Assembly: GCA_025062105.1 (NCBI GenBank)
Contig: JANXAQ010000061.1
Coordinates: 33,188 to 97,187 of the forward strand
Length of the DNA: 64,000 bases
Source: Thermoguttaceae bacterium
GTDB lineage: Bacteria > Planctomycetota > Planctomycetia > Pirellulales > Thermoguttaceae
Direction: 5' to 3'
The position numbers were made by a program, and so were the translations under genes. Shown here one piece after another: positions 17,038 through 26,400 of the stretch (positions are counted from its first letter, which is position 1; every line of letters begins with the position of its first letter). Under the pieces are notes generated by a model, which was not told the origin of the DNA, made no database searches, and was given only the letters and a program-made list of their open reading frames with translations.

Positions 17038-17180
17038 TTTGACTTTTTTGCTTGCTGTCCCAAATAGGAAAGCTCTGACTCCCTGAAAATATTGGCGTTA
17101 GGATGTTAACATGAAGAAAAGCAGGAATCGTCGTAACTCCTTACAATACAACAAGTTCAGAAAAATGGCAAAAGTCGATC
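17038..17180 (-). repeat. Family A element, diverged
   Basis: Left part TTGACTTTTTTGC is eroded; right part AAAAATGGCAAAAGTCGA and the AACATGAAGAAAAGC interior fit family A. Confidence 0.65.
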
Positions 17181-17254
17181 TTTACCAAAACGAGAGTATC
17201 GTTTGGCTGGAGGGAGCTATAAATGAGAAACGTCGAGAGCAAAGGATCTGCTCC

Positions 17255-17409
17255 AAGACTGTTCTAAAATTGGGATTTGGGTGGCCCATGGTTTTGGCCG
17301 ACCAACTCTATCCTCACAGCTGCTTTTAAAAATAGGGAGGTTAAGGATTGTAGGCAATTTAGGGAGGAAACCCACTTTCATCAAAAAAATGCTTTCTTGG
17401 ACAGCCTCT
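17255..17409 (-). repeat. Family D element
   Basis: Starts AGACTGTTCTAAAATTGGG and ends GCTTTCTTGGACAGCCTC, with GGTTTTGGCCGACC in the middle. Confidence 0.75.
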
Positions 17410-17574
17410 TTAAGAAAAAATCCAGCGAAATTCGGGCGGAAGGACTTTTCGATTCAATGCGTCTAATCGTTCTTTTGGCTAAAAAGGGATTTCTGGAAGG
17501 TTGTTTGGAGAAGCAACCGTCCCAGGCCGATACCTTCCACGACTACCCAAAAGCTGGCTTCACTAAGGTTCCCA

Positions 17575-17880
17575 ATGATGCGGGATCTGAATCGAAATCA
17601 ATTTTTTTTGCTGGGGGTATTATTGGTCCTATTGGGGGGACAATTCCGGTTGATCGACACCGTAGTGCTCACCCCAGAGGCAGCCAAACTGTTGATCGGC
17701 GAACCCAGGCCTGCGCCCACAGCTAGCTTCTCGTTACCTCCCCTTTTACCCGGCCAACGCTCCACAAACAACCATCGAACGATCCGTCCCCCTGAATGGC
17801 TCGGCTACGCACTGCTTTCCATCGGGGCAGTACTGATTCTGCATGCCATGGCCATGCCAAAACCGGAAAAAAGTGGCTAG
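17575..17880 (+). CDS. Small membrane protein with two hydrophobic segments
   Basis: A 101-residue protein. Segment one is at about residues 10-30 (FFLLGVLLVLLGGQ) and segment two at about 75-93 (WLGYALLSIGAVLILHAMA), with a Pro-rich loop of about 40 residues between. The start is one of two adjacent ATG codons (17575, 17578); an AAGG lies about six bases upstream. I do not recognise a function. The N-terminal LRRNQF-like pattern followed by a membrane span resembles a small conserved planctomycete family, from memory only. It stands alone between repeat clusters. Confidence 0.6.
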   Translation: MMRDLNRNQFFLLGVLLVLLGGQFRLIDTVVLTPEAAKLLIGEPRPAPTASFSLPPLLPGQRSTNNHRTIRPPEWLGYALLSIGAVLILHAMAMPKPEKSG

Positions 17881-18160
17881 CCAGTCTCCCTGCCTCAGAA
17901 TCTACCAGTTCCTCACCTTCCAGCTTCCTTCTACTCGACGGGGGGGAACCGGTTCGCCCAGTGTGGCAACTTCTGGGAGTACGAAGGTCTGCGCCGGATT
18001 TAAAGCAAGGGACCTCATCTCAATTTATTCCTTAGAGTCGGACTCACCTAGAGGAAACTCATTCCGGCTATTCGGCTGAGGGCAGAAAAGTTCCATTCCG
18101 GCCAGAGATTTGCCCATCTAATGGAGGCTTTCTTAGCATTCGCCAGGTGGCCATCTTTGG

Positions 18161-18308
18161 CTAGACTTTTGCCATTTTCGCTTTTGTGCCCAAAGCTGGG
18201 TGCTTTAACACCACGCAGCTATTGAACTGACGAAATTGGATGAACAAAAGGGCGTTTCGCTGTAACTACAGGAACAAAAGGATTTAGGAAAAATGGCAAA
18301 CGTCGGGT
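18161..18308 (-). repeat. Family A element
   Basis: Starts CTAGACTTTTGCCATTTTC and ends AAAAATGGCAAACGTCGGG, in reversed orientation. Confidence 0.75.
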
Positions 18309-18314
18309 TCTTTG

Positions 18315-18503
18315 GGAACTTCTGCATAATATAAGAGGATATTTTTATACCATATTGGCTTATCCCCCTCTAACCTCAATATCTAGGAGGTGCTAGCATT
18401 TCTAGCACCCACTAGATAGTAGGTGTTCGGATAGAGGAACCGAAAGGCTATAGAATCAAAAATCCACAAAGTTAACTATATGTTCAGTATTACGGAGAGG
18501 TTC
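18315..18503 (+). repeat. Family B element
   Basis: Starts GGAACTTCTGCATAATAT and ends GTTCAGTATTACGGAGAGG, with a good central palindrome. AGAGGTTCTTTTT at its right edge (18497-18509) recurs at 18833-18845, so the D+A pair between them may have inserted there. Confidence 0.8.
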
Positions 18504-18511
18504 TTTTTCTT

Positions 18512-18673
18512 GGAGGCTGTCTAAAAAGCATTTTCTACAAAGATGAAAAGGAGGCTTCTTTCCTAAATTCCCCAAAATTTCCAAAATCCCCGGTTTTAAG
18601 GCCTGTCGAGTGTAGGAGCCGGTCGGTCAAAACCCATTAGAAACCGCCCAACTCTCCATTTCAGGACACCCTA
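18512..18673 (+). repeat. Family D element
   Basis: Starts GGAGGCTGTCTAAAAAGC and ends TTTCAGGACACCCTA, with core GTCGGTCAAAACCCAT. Confidence 0.75.
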
Positions 18674-18676
18674 TTA

Positions 18677-18825
18677 CCTCGACTTCTGCCATTTTAGGCC
18701 TTCTCCCGGAAGGGGAAAAGCTAACTCCTTGTAACTATTGGACTTAGGCCATTGTGTGAACAAAAGGAAGTCTCGTCGTAACTACTGGAAACAAAAGGCG
18801 TCAGAGAAAATGGCAAAAGTCGAGC
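18677..18825 (-). repeat. Family A element
   Basis: Starts CCTCGACTTCTGCCATTTTA and ends AAATGGCAAAAGTCGAGC, flanked by TTA (18674-18676, 18826-18828). Confidence 0.85.
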
Positions 18826-18890
18826 TTACAGCAGAGGTTCTTTTTTAAAAGTTGAATTGGAGGTTAAGGCCTCTAAAGCCTCCTTATAGG

Positions 18891-19167
18891 CTGGCTGTTA
18901 TAAACAAAGTAGGGGTTGAAGTGTTTTGAAGATCAGTTTAGGTAAATCCCGAAAGTTAGCTAAATAACACAGAATGAATAAAATAGGCAATGTAGCTAAG
19001 ATGGTCTCTGAAATTAAGCACTTGTTAAGCTTGCAAGTGATCTTTCCTAAATGCAGCAATTTTTCCAAGTAACGCTACTTTTGAGAGGTTCTTTATCTCC
19101 CTATTGCGAGCAAAACTTGCTGTCGTGGCGATGGTAAATCCATGCCAAGAATGTGTATCACAGCGAG
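18891..19167 (+). repeat. Family C element
   Basis: Starts CTGGCTGTTATAAACAAAG and ends AATGTGTATCACAGCGAG. Flanks CCTTATAGG and CTTAATAGG resemble an eroded 9-bp duplication. Confidence 0.8.
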
Positions 19168-19600
19168 CTTAATAGGTAGGAGCCAAATCCATAAATCCAT
19201 TTCGAACCCACATGCGGCAAGTAAACCTCGGGATTGTTGAAATTATTTGAATACCCGACCCCTCTATTGGATATTATGAACCCCCACGAAAGACCCTAAA
19301 CGAACCGAATGAGGGAGTACATTTTTCCTATAATTCCCATTTTGAGGATTTCAGGAGAGAACGTTTTTCTCGGTAAGAGTGGAAAGCCAGACAAAATCGA
19401 AAAAAAGCTACCATTCCGCAGAGCGGTTAACCGAAAAGAATAGACAGGTACCGACCATCGGACTGTCATGATGCGCCAGGGGGGCGGCCGGGTCTTCTGC
19501 CAGGCCTTTCCCTCCGGGAAGCAACGAGTCCAATGGCAAGGAAGCTTTTGACCGTTTTTATGTCGGTCCCCAAGGGAACCCAGCGTGGGTTGATACTTTC
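19168..19600. other. Leader region before the BON-domain gene
   Basis: About 430 bases with no gene or repeat family recognised. It should hold the promoter of the gene at 19615; no convincing -35/-10 pair was picked. Confidence 0.4.
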
Positions 19601-19614
19601 ATAGGAGGGAAGGC

Positions 19615-20712
19615 ATGCGAAAAGTAGGGATTGCATTGGCGGTTTTGGCCATCTGCAGTGGATTTTCTTTGGCCGCTTGGGCTGACAACCAACAGATTGC
19701 TGAGCAGATTGCCGCTCATCTGCGCAATAGTGGGCAACTGCACGGGTATAGAATTGCGGTGAAGTTTCAGGATGGTACCGCGTGGCTTCGAGGCCGGGTG
19801 AGTAGCCCGGAGCAGATGCGACTTGCCTTGCAACTGGCCGCCCAAGTGCCGGGGGTCCAACGAGTGGAAAATGAACTGACAGTAGCTCCCCCCGAGCCAA
19901 TTGCCGGTTCTGTGGCCGATAACGGTGGCAAACTGGTCAATCCGTTTGGGCATGGGGGGGTACAACCGGCTTCTGGCGAGATACCTGCTCCGGTGCTGCA
20001 ACCGGCTCCATCTGCCATGGGACCCGAGCAGAGTCCTCGTCCCATAGGCCTGAGCAGCCTTGGCCTGGGGGCTGCCGCAGCGGCTGTGCCGCGATCGGAA
20101 CCTGCTCCAGAAAGAATCCAGCCCTATTCGGAAGGAATTGCCCGAGTGGCAGGAGTGCAAACTGGCCCCCGGATTAGCAGTCCCGACCAACTGGCTATGG
20201 CCTCTAAGTATGTAGATCGGTATCAGGAGCCACCTGCGGCGCCGGCGACTTTACAGCCGATCCCCATGCCACAGTCCTCCGCTCGGCCCATAGGCACAGC
20301 TCGGTCAGCCTCTTCAAACAGCTCCCGAGCGATTCCGCTGGCTATGGCTCCGGCAGGGGAAGGCTCGGCCCCGGCTGCCACCCCAGTGCCGACGCATCCA
20401 GTGGCAGGGTCCCCGATCCCCGTGTCCGGAGTGCCGATCAGTGCGGGCGTCTCGCCGGTCCGATATGATCAACCGCATCTACCTAACTATGCCTGGCCCA
20501 GTTACGCCGCTTATCCCAACTATGCGGCCGTCACCTATCCAAAACAATATTCGCCCACCGCTTGGCCGTATATCGGTCCGTTCTATCCCTATCCGCAGGT
20601 ACCGCTCGGCTGGCGGAAAGTAACTTTAGAATGGCACGATGGTTGGTGGTGGCTGGATTTCGACGACGGCGTAGCTGCCAAACCATTTAACGGCTTATTC
20701 CGCCTAAAATAA
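19615..20712 (+). CDS. Secreted BON-domain protein with Tyr/Pro-rich C-terminus
   Basis: A 365-residue exported protein. Signal peptide at residues 1 to about 24 (VGIALAVLAICSGFSLAAWA, then DNQQ). A BON domain follows at about 25-92 (AEQIAAHL, then GTAWLRGRVSSPEQ and VPGVQRVENELTV), a fold that binds membranes or polymers. Residues of about 95-280 are low-complexity Pro/Ala/Ser. The last 80 residues are Tyr/Trp/Pro-rich (PNYAWPSYAAYPNY, WPYIGPFYPYPQVPLGW) and end in LEWHDGWWWLDFDDG, a tail I associate with planctomycetes. The start has AGGAGGG at 19603-19609, and a clear terminator follows. An envelope or surface structural role is inferred. Confidence 0.85.
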   Translation: MRKVGIALAVLAICSGFSLAAWADNQQIAEQIAAHLRNSGQLHGYRIAVKFQDGTAWLRGRVSSPEQMRLALQLAAQVPGVQRVENELTVAPPEPIAGSVADNGGKLVNPFGHGGVQPASGEIPAPVLQPAPSAMGPEQSPRPIGLSSLGLGAAAAAVPRSEPAPERIQPYSEGIARVAGVQTGPRISSPDQLAMASKYVDRYQEPPAAPATLQPIPMPQSSARPIGTARSASSNSSRAIPLAMAPAGEGSAPAATPVPTHPVAGSPIPVSGVPISAGVSPVRYDQPHLPNYAWPSYAAYPNYAAVTYPKQYSPTAWPYIGPFYPYPQVPLGWRKVTLEWHDGWWWLDFDDGVAAKPFNGLFRLK

Positions 20713-20744
20713 GCCTCTAAATATTTCCCTCTTGCTCATCCCAA

Positions 20745-20779
20745 AGCCCTTCTGACTGTTTAGGTTAGGAGGGCTTTTT
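20745..20779 (+). terminator. Rho-independent terminator
   Basis: AGCCCTTCT (20745-20753) pairs with AGGAGGGCT (20767-20775) with one G-U pair, followed by a run of T. It lies 33 bases after the BON gene stop. Confidence 0.75.
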
Positions 20780-21249
20780 CCTTTTTGGCAACCACTCGAA
20801 ACCGTTTGTACTTAGGGTGAGGATAGGAGGAGGGTTGGCCCAGCAGATGATCCACGGGCTGGAACCACTTTTGGACGGATATACCGAACCAAGTAACCAA
20901 CCAAAATTGGCAATCGAACATCATTTCAGGACCGGTTAGGGTACTAAGGTTGGGAAATCTTTCGTTCTCAGCCGGGGTCAGGAAGGTGCCAGGCGATACC
21001 TCCTTTGGTACCTACTCCCATAAAGGGGACTTTTGGGAAAGTACAGGTTTCGGGCACTACTACCTCTTCTTCTACTCTGGCAATGAGAGGTTATGCATTT
21101 CATCTTGCTCTCCGTGCAGTAAACAAGCGTGGGAAACCATAGGCCCACACTATTTGGGCTGAGGGTTGAGAAATATATTTTTAATTCCCTTTTGGTTCCT
21201 GCTGTCTCTGGTCCGACTATGGGAGGCTAGCTCCAGTTCCCCCTGCTCG
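20780..21249. other. Gap with no gene recognised
   Basis: About 470 bases after the terminator. No coding pattern, RNA gene or known repeat family recognised. Confidence 0.4.
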
Positions 21250-21585
21250 CCTCGACTTTTTCCATTTTTCCTAAATTGTCTTGTTACAAGAGTTACGTCG
21301 CCCCTTTTTATTCACCTTTTTTCTAAGTGGAAGAATTCCAAGAAGTTAAAGCTTTTCCCTTTCCCAGGAGGCTAAAAAACAAAAGGAACCTTTGCATAAT
21401 GCAAAGGGGATGTTTTTATACCATGTTAGCTTCTCCTCCCGCCAACACAACATATAGAGGTGTCGGCATTGCTAGCACCCAATAGATAGTAGCTGTCCAG
21501 GTAGGACAACCGAACGGATAGAGAATGAAAAGTCCACATAGTTCACTATATGTTCAGTATTCTCCAGAGATTCCAAAAGTCGAGC
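21250..21585 (+). repeat. Family A element interrupted by a B element
   Basis: The left part (21250-21384, CCTCGACTTTTTCCATTTTT onward) and the last bases (21575-21585, AAAAGTCGAGC) belong to one A copy. A full B copy sits four to eleven bases from its right end, so B inserted after A. Confidence 0.8.
21385..21574 (+). repeat. Family B element nested in A
   Basis: Starts GGAACCTTTGCATAATGC and ends TTCTCCAGAGATTCC, with AAAA on both sides. Confidence 0.85.
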
Positions 21586-21928
21586 GGCCAGATAATAGCT
21601 ATGGCATTGCCTGGCCCAGAAGGAGGAGAGCGTCGGATATTAAGAAGGAGATGTGAAGGGGATCCCCTCTAAATAGTTATATTAATATACCCTATTTTGG
21701 TTAATTTAGGCCTCCCTTTGAGAAAACTAACTGCGGCGAGCATGTCCCCAGGATTCCCAACATCCAATACTTTCGGAAATACCTGCAAGTCCCACACAAT
21801 TTAACACGATAACTATTGTAGCTCCGCATAATTTGCGGAAGGTGCCGGTTAGGCCGGGAAAGCCCCTGCCCAGCAGGCGGCCCCGGAGGTGTTGGGCCGG
21901 CGAAGTGTTTCCCAACCGCCACCTGATG
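21586..21928. other. Leader region before the gene at 21940
   Basis: About 340 bases with no gene recognised. GTAGCTCCGCATAATT at about 21820-21835 resembles a family B end. Confidence 0.35.
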
Positions 21929-21939
21929 AGGGATGACTC

Positions 21940-22512
21940 ATGTTCCGGAAAACTTTCCATCCCATAGCCCTTGGATTTGTGGTAGTGGGCTTTTTGTCTG
22001 CCCCTGGATGCTTCAATGTGTATGGACCAAGTCTAGGGTATCTCAGTATTCCGATCCCGGTGAGCCCTTATTTCCAGGACCGTTTGGAAGATCAATTTAT
22101 CGAACAAGAGCGATATGCCAAAGTTCCGATCCTCGGGCCGATTACCGCTGGAGCCCATCCGGTGGCCATGGATCCTCCGTCGGATGACCAGGTGCTTCGA
22201 GCCTTAGAAAAGGTGCGCCCGGTGGAGGGGGGGATACCTTTTTTACACGAAGTCCAGCGCACCAATGTTCGGATTGTCAAAGAACTAATTGCCGATTACA
22301 TGGATCCACCCCGGCATTATCCGCTGATCGGTCCAGCCCAAGTGCATCACTGCCACTATAAATGCACCGTGTATTTTACGGAGATTACTCGGGTCGGTTG
22401 GCCCATTCCCTACACCACCAAAAAAGAAGATGCCCAAGAGGTCATCTACATTGACCTCAACCACTTCCATATTGTGGGCAATGTGGAATGTGGACCAAGC
22501 AGCGAGTACTAG
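21940..22512 (+). CDS. Exported protein of unknown function, possible lipoprotein
   Basis: A 190-residue protein. The N-terminus MFRKTFHPIALGFVVVGFL then SAPGC suggests a signal ending at Cys24. The lipobox is imperfect (Pro at -2), so lipid attachment is uncertain. The mature part has a His/Cys cluster (VHHCHYKCTVYFTE) that could bind metal, and ends in a hydrophobic beta-like stretch (VIYIDLNHFHIVGNVECG). The start ATG at 21940 is preceded by GAGGGA about nine bases upstream. No family name recognised. Monocistronic, with repeats downstream. Confidence 0.65.
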   Translation: MFRKTFHPIALGFVVVGFLSAPGCFNVYGPSLGYLSIPIPVSPYFQDRLEDQFIEQERYAKVPILGPITAGAHPVAMDPPSDDQVLRALEKVRPVEGGIPFLHEVQRTNVRIVKELIADYMDPPRHYPLIGPAQVHHCHYKCTVYFTEITRVGWPIPYTTKKEDAQEVIYIDLNHFHIVGNVECGPSSEY

Positions 22513-22790
22513 GTTTCAGAGTGTTTCCCTGGGGGACGATTGCTACCTGAGCATCTTCTTGGATCCAACGAGGTCTCTCTATTTCCGAGGAACGGCAAAA
22601 CGAGCTACTCCGTACCGATCGGCTCATAGGGGATAACTCTCCTTCAGTCTGAGCCCAGGTTGGCGAGCCAGCCGACTGGAGTGGGCAAAAGGACATCTTG
22701 CCGGTCCGTTTCCTCTAACCTTATTTCTTTCCCACTCCCTTATCTTGCTTGTCTTGTCGCAGCAAGGGGGCAAGAGGAGAACCTCAAGAG

Positions 22791-22938
22791 ACTCGACTTT
22801 TGCCTTTTTTCCTAAGTTATTTTGATTCCAGGAGTTACGGCAAACCTCCTTTTGTCCACACAATTCCCTAACTCTAATAAAGTCAAGGAATTAGAACTTT
22901 CCCCGTTTGCTAAGAAGCCCAAAATCACAAAAGTCAAG
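22791..22938 (+). repeat. Family A element
   Basis: Starts ACTCGACTTTTGCCTTTTTT and ends AAATCACAAAAGTCAAGC. TAA follows (22940-22942) and leads straight into a G element. Confidence 0.8.
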
Positions 22939-22942
22939 CTAA

Positions 22943-23095
22943 GAGGCTGGCTAAAAAGAGTTTTGGCTCACTGGGCTCTCAAGTTCTTCCCCCATCAGGA
23001 GGGGTTAGAGCTCAGGAATTGCGCACCTTAGCTTCCAAGAGCCTTCCTCGCCGTGGGAAAAGGAACATAGGCCATCTCTCTTTTCAGACAACCTC
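22943..23095 (+). repeat. Family G element
   Basis: Reference description of family G: about 150 bp, ends GAGGCTGTCTGAAAAG-like and CTTTTCAGACAGCCTC-like, with TTTTGGCTCACTGG near one end. This copy starts GAGGCTGGCTAAAAAG and ends TTTTCAGACAACCTC, flanked by TAA (22940-22942, 23096-23098). Confidence 0.7.
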
Positions 23096-23098
23096 TAA

Positions 23099-23460
23099 AG
23101 AGTGCATTTTAAGACAGCCTCTGAGGGGTTCATCTAGCACAAACGGAAGACAAAAGGTGCTCGGATTTTGGGCCCTACAGGCATAGCCCTAGCGAGAGTC
23201 AAACTACGTATCGGGCAGCCACTGAGAATTTCGCAAAGATAAACAAAATAGGCAGATTAGGAAGAGGCTCCCGCTTTTCATGTTCCGAACCATCCGCTAG
23301 GCCAGGAGTGCCGATAGGAAGAAAAGGGGAAGCTCTTGTCTCAGCACCGTCTTGGAATTGGAGAGGGTTGCTCTTGAGGAAACTGCTTGTGGATCACTAC
23401 CATACCCCCTCTACGCCTCCTCCATATGCCGGAAAAAAAGAAGGGGGGAACTTTTTACAA
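23099..23460. other. Leader region before the TPR gene
   Basis: About 360 bases. AAGACAGCCTCTGAGG at about 23132 is a leftover D/G-type end. The TPR reading frame stays open upstream to 23352, but no ribosome-binding site supports a start there. Confidence 0.4.
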
Positions 23461-23474
23461 GAGGGGCTTTGCGG

Positions 23475-26400
23475 ATGGCCCGGTTGGTGGTTCACTCGTA
23501 TAGCCAGCTATGGATTGCCATCCTAGGAGCATTCCTATGGATGGAAGCAGGGGGCCAAGGTATGGAGCAGGTAGCAGAAGCCCTTTTCTCCTCCCCACCC
23601 CCTTCCTCAAATAGAATCGAGCACTCCCCAGCAAGGATCTCCCAACAGGTTGACCCGAGCCGGACTGCCACTGCGCAGCTAGGTGGTCTATCTCCAGGCC
23701 TGCCGACCTTGCCCCTGAATAGCCAGTCTCAGGGTGGAAGCTTTTCTGCTAGTGTTCCAACGGCTCCTGGGGGGCTAGATCCGGCAGAAGAGCAATATAC
23801 CTTTGCGGTTACTTTGTATAACCGGGGTGATTGGGCCTTGGCAGCCCGGGAATTGCAAACCTTCCTACGCCAATATCCTCACCATCCAAATGCAAGCCGG
23901 GCTAACTTCTTGTTGGCCGAAACCTTGCTGCAACTGGGCCAATATGAAGATGCCCATGTTCGGTTTAACCAGTATTTGGACCGAGAACCCCAGGGCTTAT
24001 GGGCAGCCAAAGCATGGTTCCGAAGTGGAGAAGCGGCCTTTTGGGCCGGGAAATCCGAACAGGCTACCAGCCGATTCAAAGAGTTTTTGAGCCGGTATCC
24101 TTCCGATCCCTTGACGGCGTATGCCTTGTGGTATCTGGGCCAACTGGCCCGAAAAGAAAAAAATTGGTCCTCCGCCGCTGAGTATTTCCGGCAATGTTTA
24201 GAGCGATTCCCGCAAAGTTCGATTCGGGCGGAATGCCAATTGGGCCTTGCTCAGAGTCAGGAGGCCTTAGGAGAGGCTGAGCAGGCGATTCGACTTTATC
24301 AGACACTGGCCCATAATGAGTCCGATCCAGTGGGTGCAGAAGCCCAATTTCGTCTGGCCGTCTTACTATACAACCTCCAACGTTACTTGGAGGCGGCAGG
24401 AGCGTTTCAAGGCTATGAGCGGCGATCGCCTCGTAGTGGACAGGCCGCTTATGCCCGTTTGTATCGAGGTTTTGCCTTATTTCATCTGAAAAAATGGCAG
24501 GAAGCCGCGGAGTGTTTTGCTGAATTGGCTTCCCTAGGGAACCCAGATTTCCCAGGACCCAGCCACCCGCCCATGCCTGAGGGATCAGTCCAACCAAGTC
24601 CTTCTCCCCGAAGTGCCGCTGGCTCTGGAGGGGCTAGTTCTGGAGGTACCGGAGCGACTATTGCTGCTGGTCCCGAAGGCCCTAAAGTTGGGGAGTCGGG
24701 GGGAGATAGGTTTGGCGTGCTGGCTTCAGTACCAACTTTTCCCGGCCTTTGGCCAAACCAACTTCAGCAGCTTCGCCGCCAGGCCCAATATTGGCTGGGC
24801 ATGGTCCAGCGGCAGCAGGCTCAATGGGCCGATTCGGCTAAGACGTTTACTCAATTGGCTCAAAGCGTCTCGGAACCTGCGGAACTGGTGGAATGCCACT
24901 ACTATGCGGCCGACGGCTGGCTCCGAGCTCAGAATCCCAAGGCCGCTTTGATGGAATTTGATTTAGCTCTCCAGGCAGTAGAAAAAAAACTGCAAACTCC
25001 ACCACCCTCTACTCCCGGCTCGTCTTTTGCCCAACCGCCAGAAGGCACGGGCCAACAGTCGGCTAGCCTCTGGCTGGATAAAATCCTTCTGGGCAGATTG
25101 GAAGCAGCGGTGCTCTTACAGGATCATAGTTTGGCGGATCGGACAGCCAAGGAGTTTTTCCAGCGGTGTGCGCACAGCCCCTTGGCGGCCGAGGCGGCCT
25201 GTTGGCACAGCCAATCCCTTCTCCATCGGAAGCAATTCCAGGAAGCTATTCAGGTCTTGGAGCCTTGGGCTCAACAAAAAGCCCTTGCTCAGGAGCTGGC
25301 TTGGCAGATCCGATATTTGTTGGCCTATGCGTATCAGGCAGTGGGACGATTGGCCGAGGCACAGGCTCAGCTTAACCCCTTATTAGAAGCCGACAAGGGC
25401 CAGTGGAAATCTTTAGCCCAATTGGCCCAGGCTAGTATCCTGATGGCCCAAAAACAGTACCAACAGGCATCCCAGCTGTTAGAGGCTTATCTGGCAGCCG
25501 GAGCGGACCTGCCGGCTCAGACTACGGCTCAGGCCCAGTTGGCCCTTTGCTACGGTTGGCTCCGCCAGACCGAGAAGGCACAGCGGCTTTATCAGGCCCT
25601 CTCAGCGAAACATACAGCAGAGGCTTGGTTTAGGCCTTGGTGTGAGCAGTTGGCCGAGGCTGCCTTGGAGGCAGGGGATTTTGCCTGGGCCAAAAGCCTT
25701 TTTGAACAATTGGCTACTAATGGTGAGCCGACAGTGATCCAACGAGCACTGCTTGGCTTGGGGTGGACTCAGTATCGGGCTGGGCAATATCCAGAAGCAG
25801 CAGAGACATTAGCCCGGCTGCTTCGCATGGAACAGCTTCCCGCTTCGGTAGCTGCGGAAGCTACTTTCCTTCGGGCTACCATCCTCACAAAGCTTCGGCA
25901 ACCGGATGCGGCGTTGGCGCTGTTCGGGATTGTAGTGGATAAATATTCAAATTCGAAATGGTTTGGCCCAGCTCTTTTGGCATCTGCTCGACTGCAGGCA
26001 CAACTCGGCCAGCACAACCAAGCCACCCAGTACTTCCAACGCTATGTGGAAACTTTCCCCCATGCTGCCGACTTAGATACCGCCTTGTATGATTGGGCCT
26101 GGAGTCTGAAGGATTCTGGTCAGACAGAAGAAGCGATGAAACTCTTTGAGCGAATCCATCAGGAATTTCCCAAAAGCCCATATTGGGCCGAGGCTACCAT
26201 CCGCCTGGCTCAGCAGGCCTACCAGGCCCGGCAGTATGAGCGGGCTGGAGAACTGGTTCGGGCTGTATTGGCTAACTGCCAGCCGCCGGACCTCCGCCCT
26301 TACGCCCTGTATCTGCAACTGCAGATAGCGGCCGCCCAAGGCCAGTGGGAATCGGTCGGCCAATTGGCTCAGCAATTGCTCCACGAACATCCAGGAAGTC

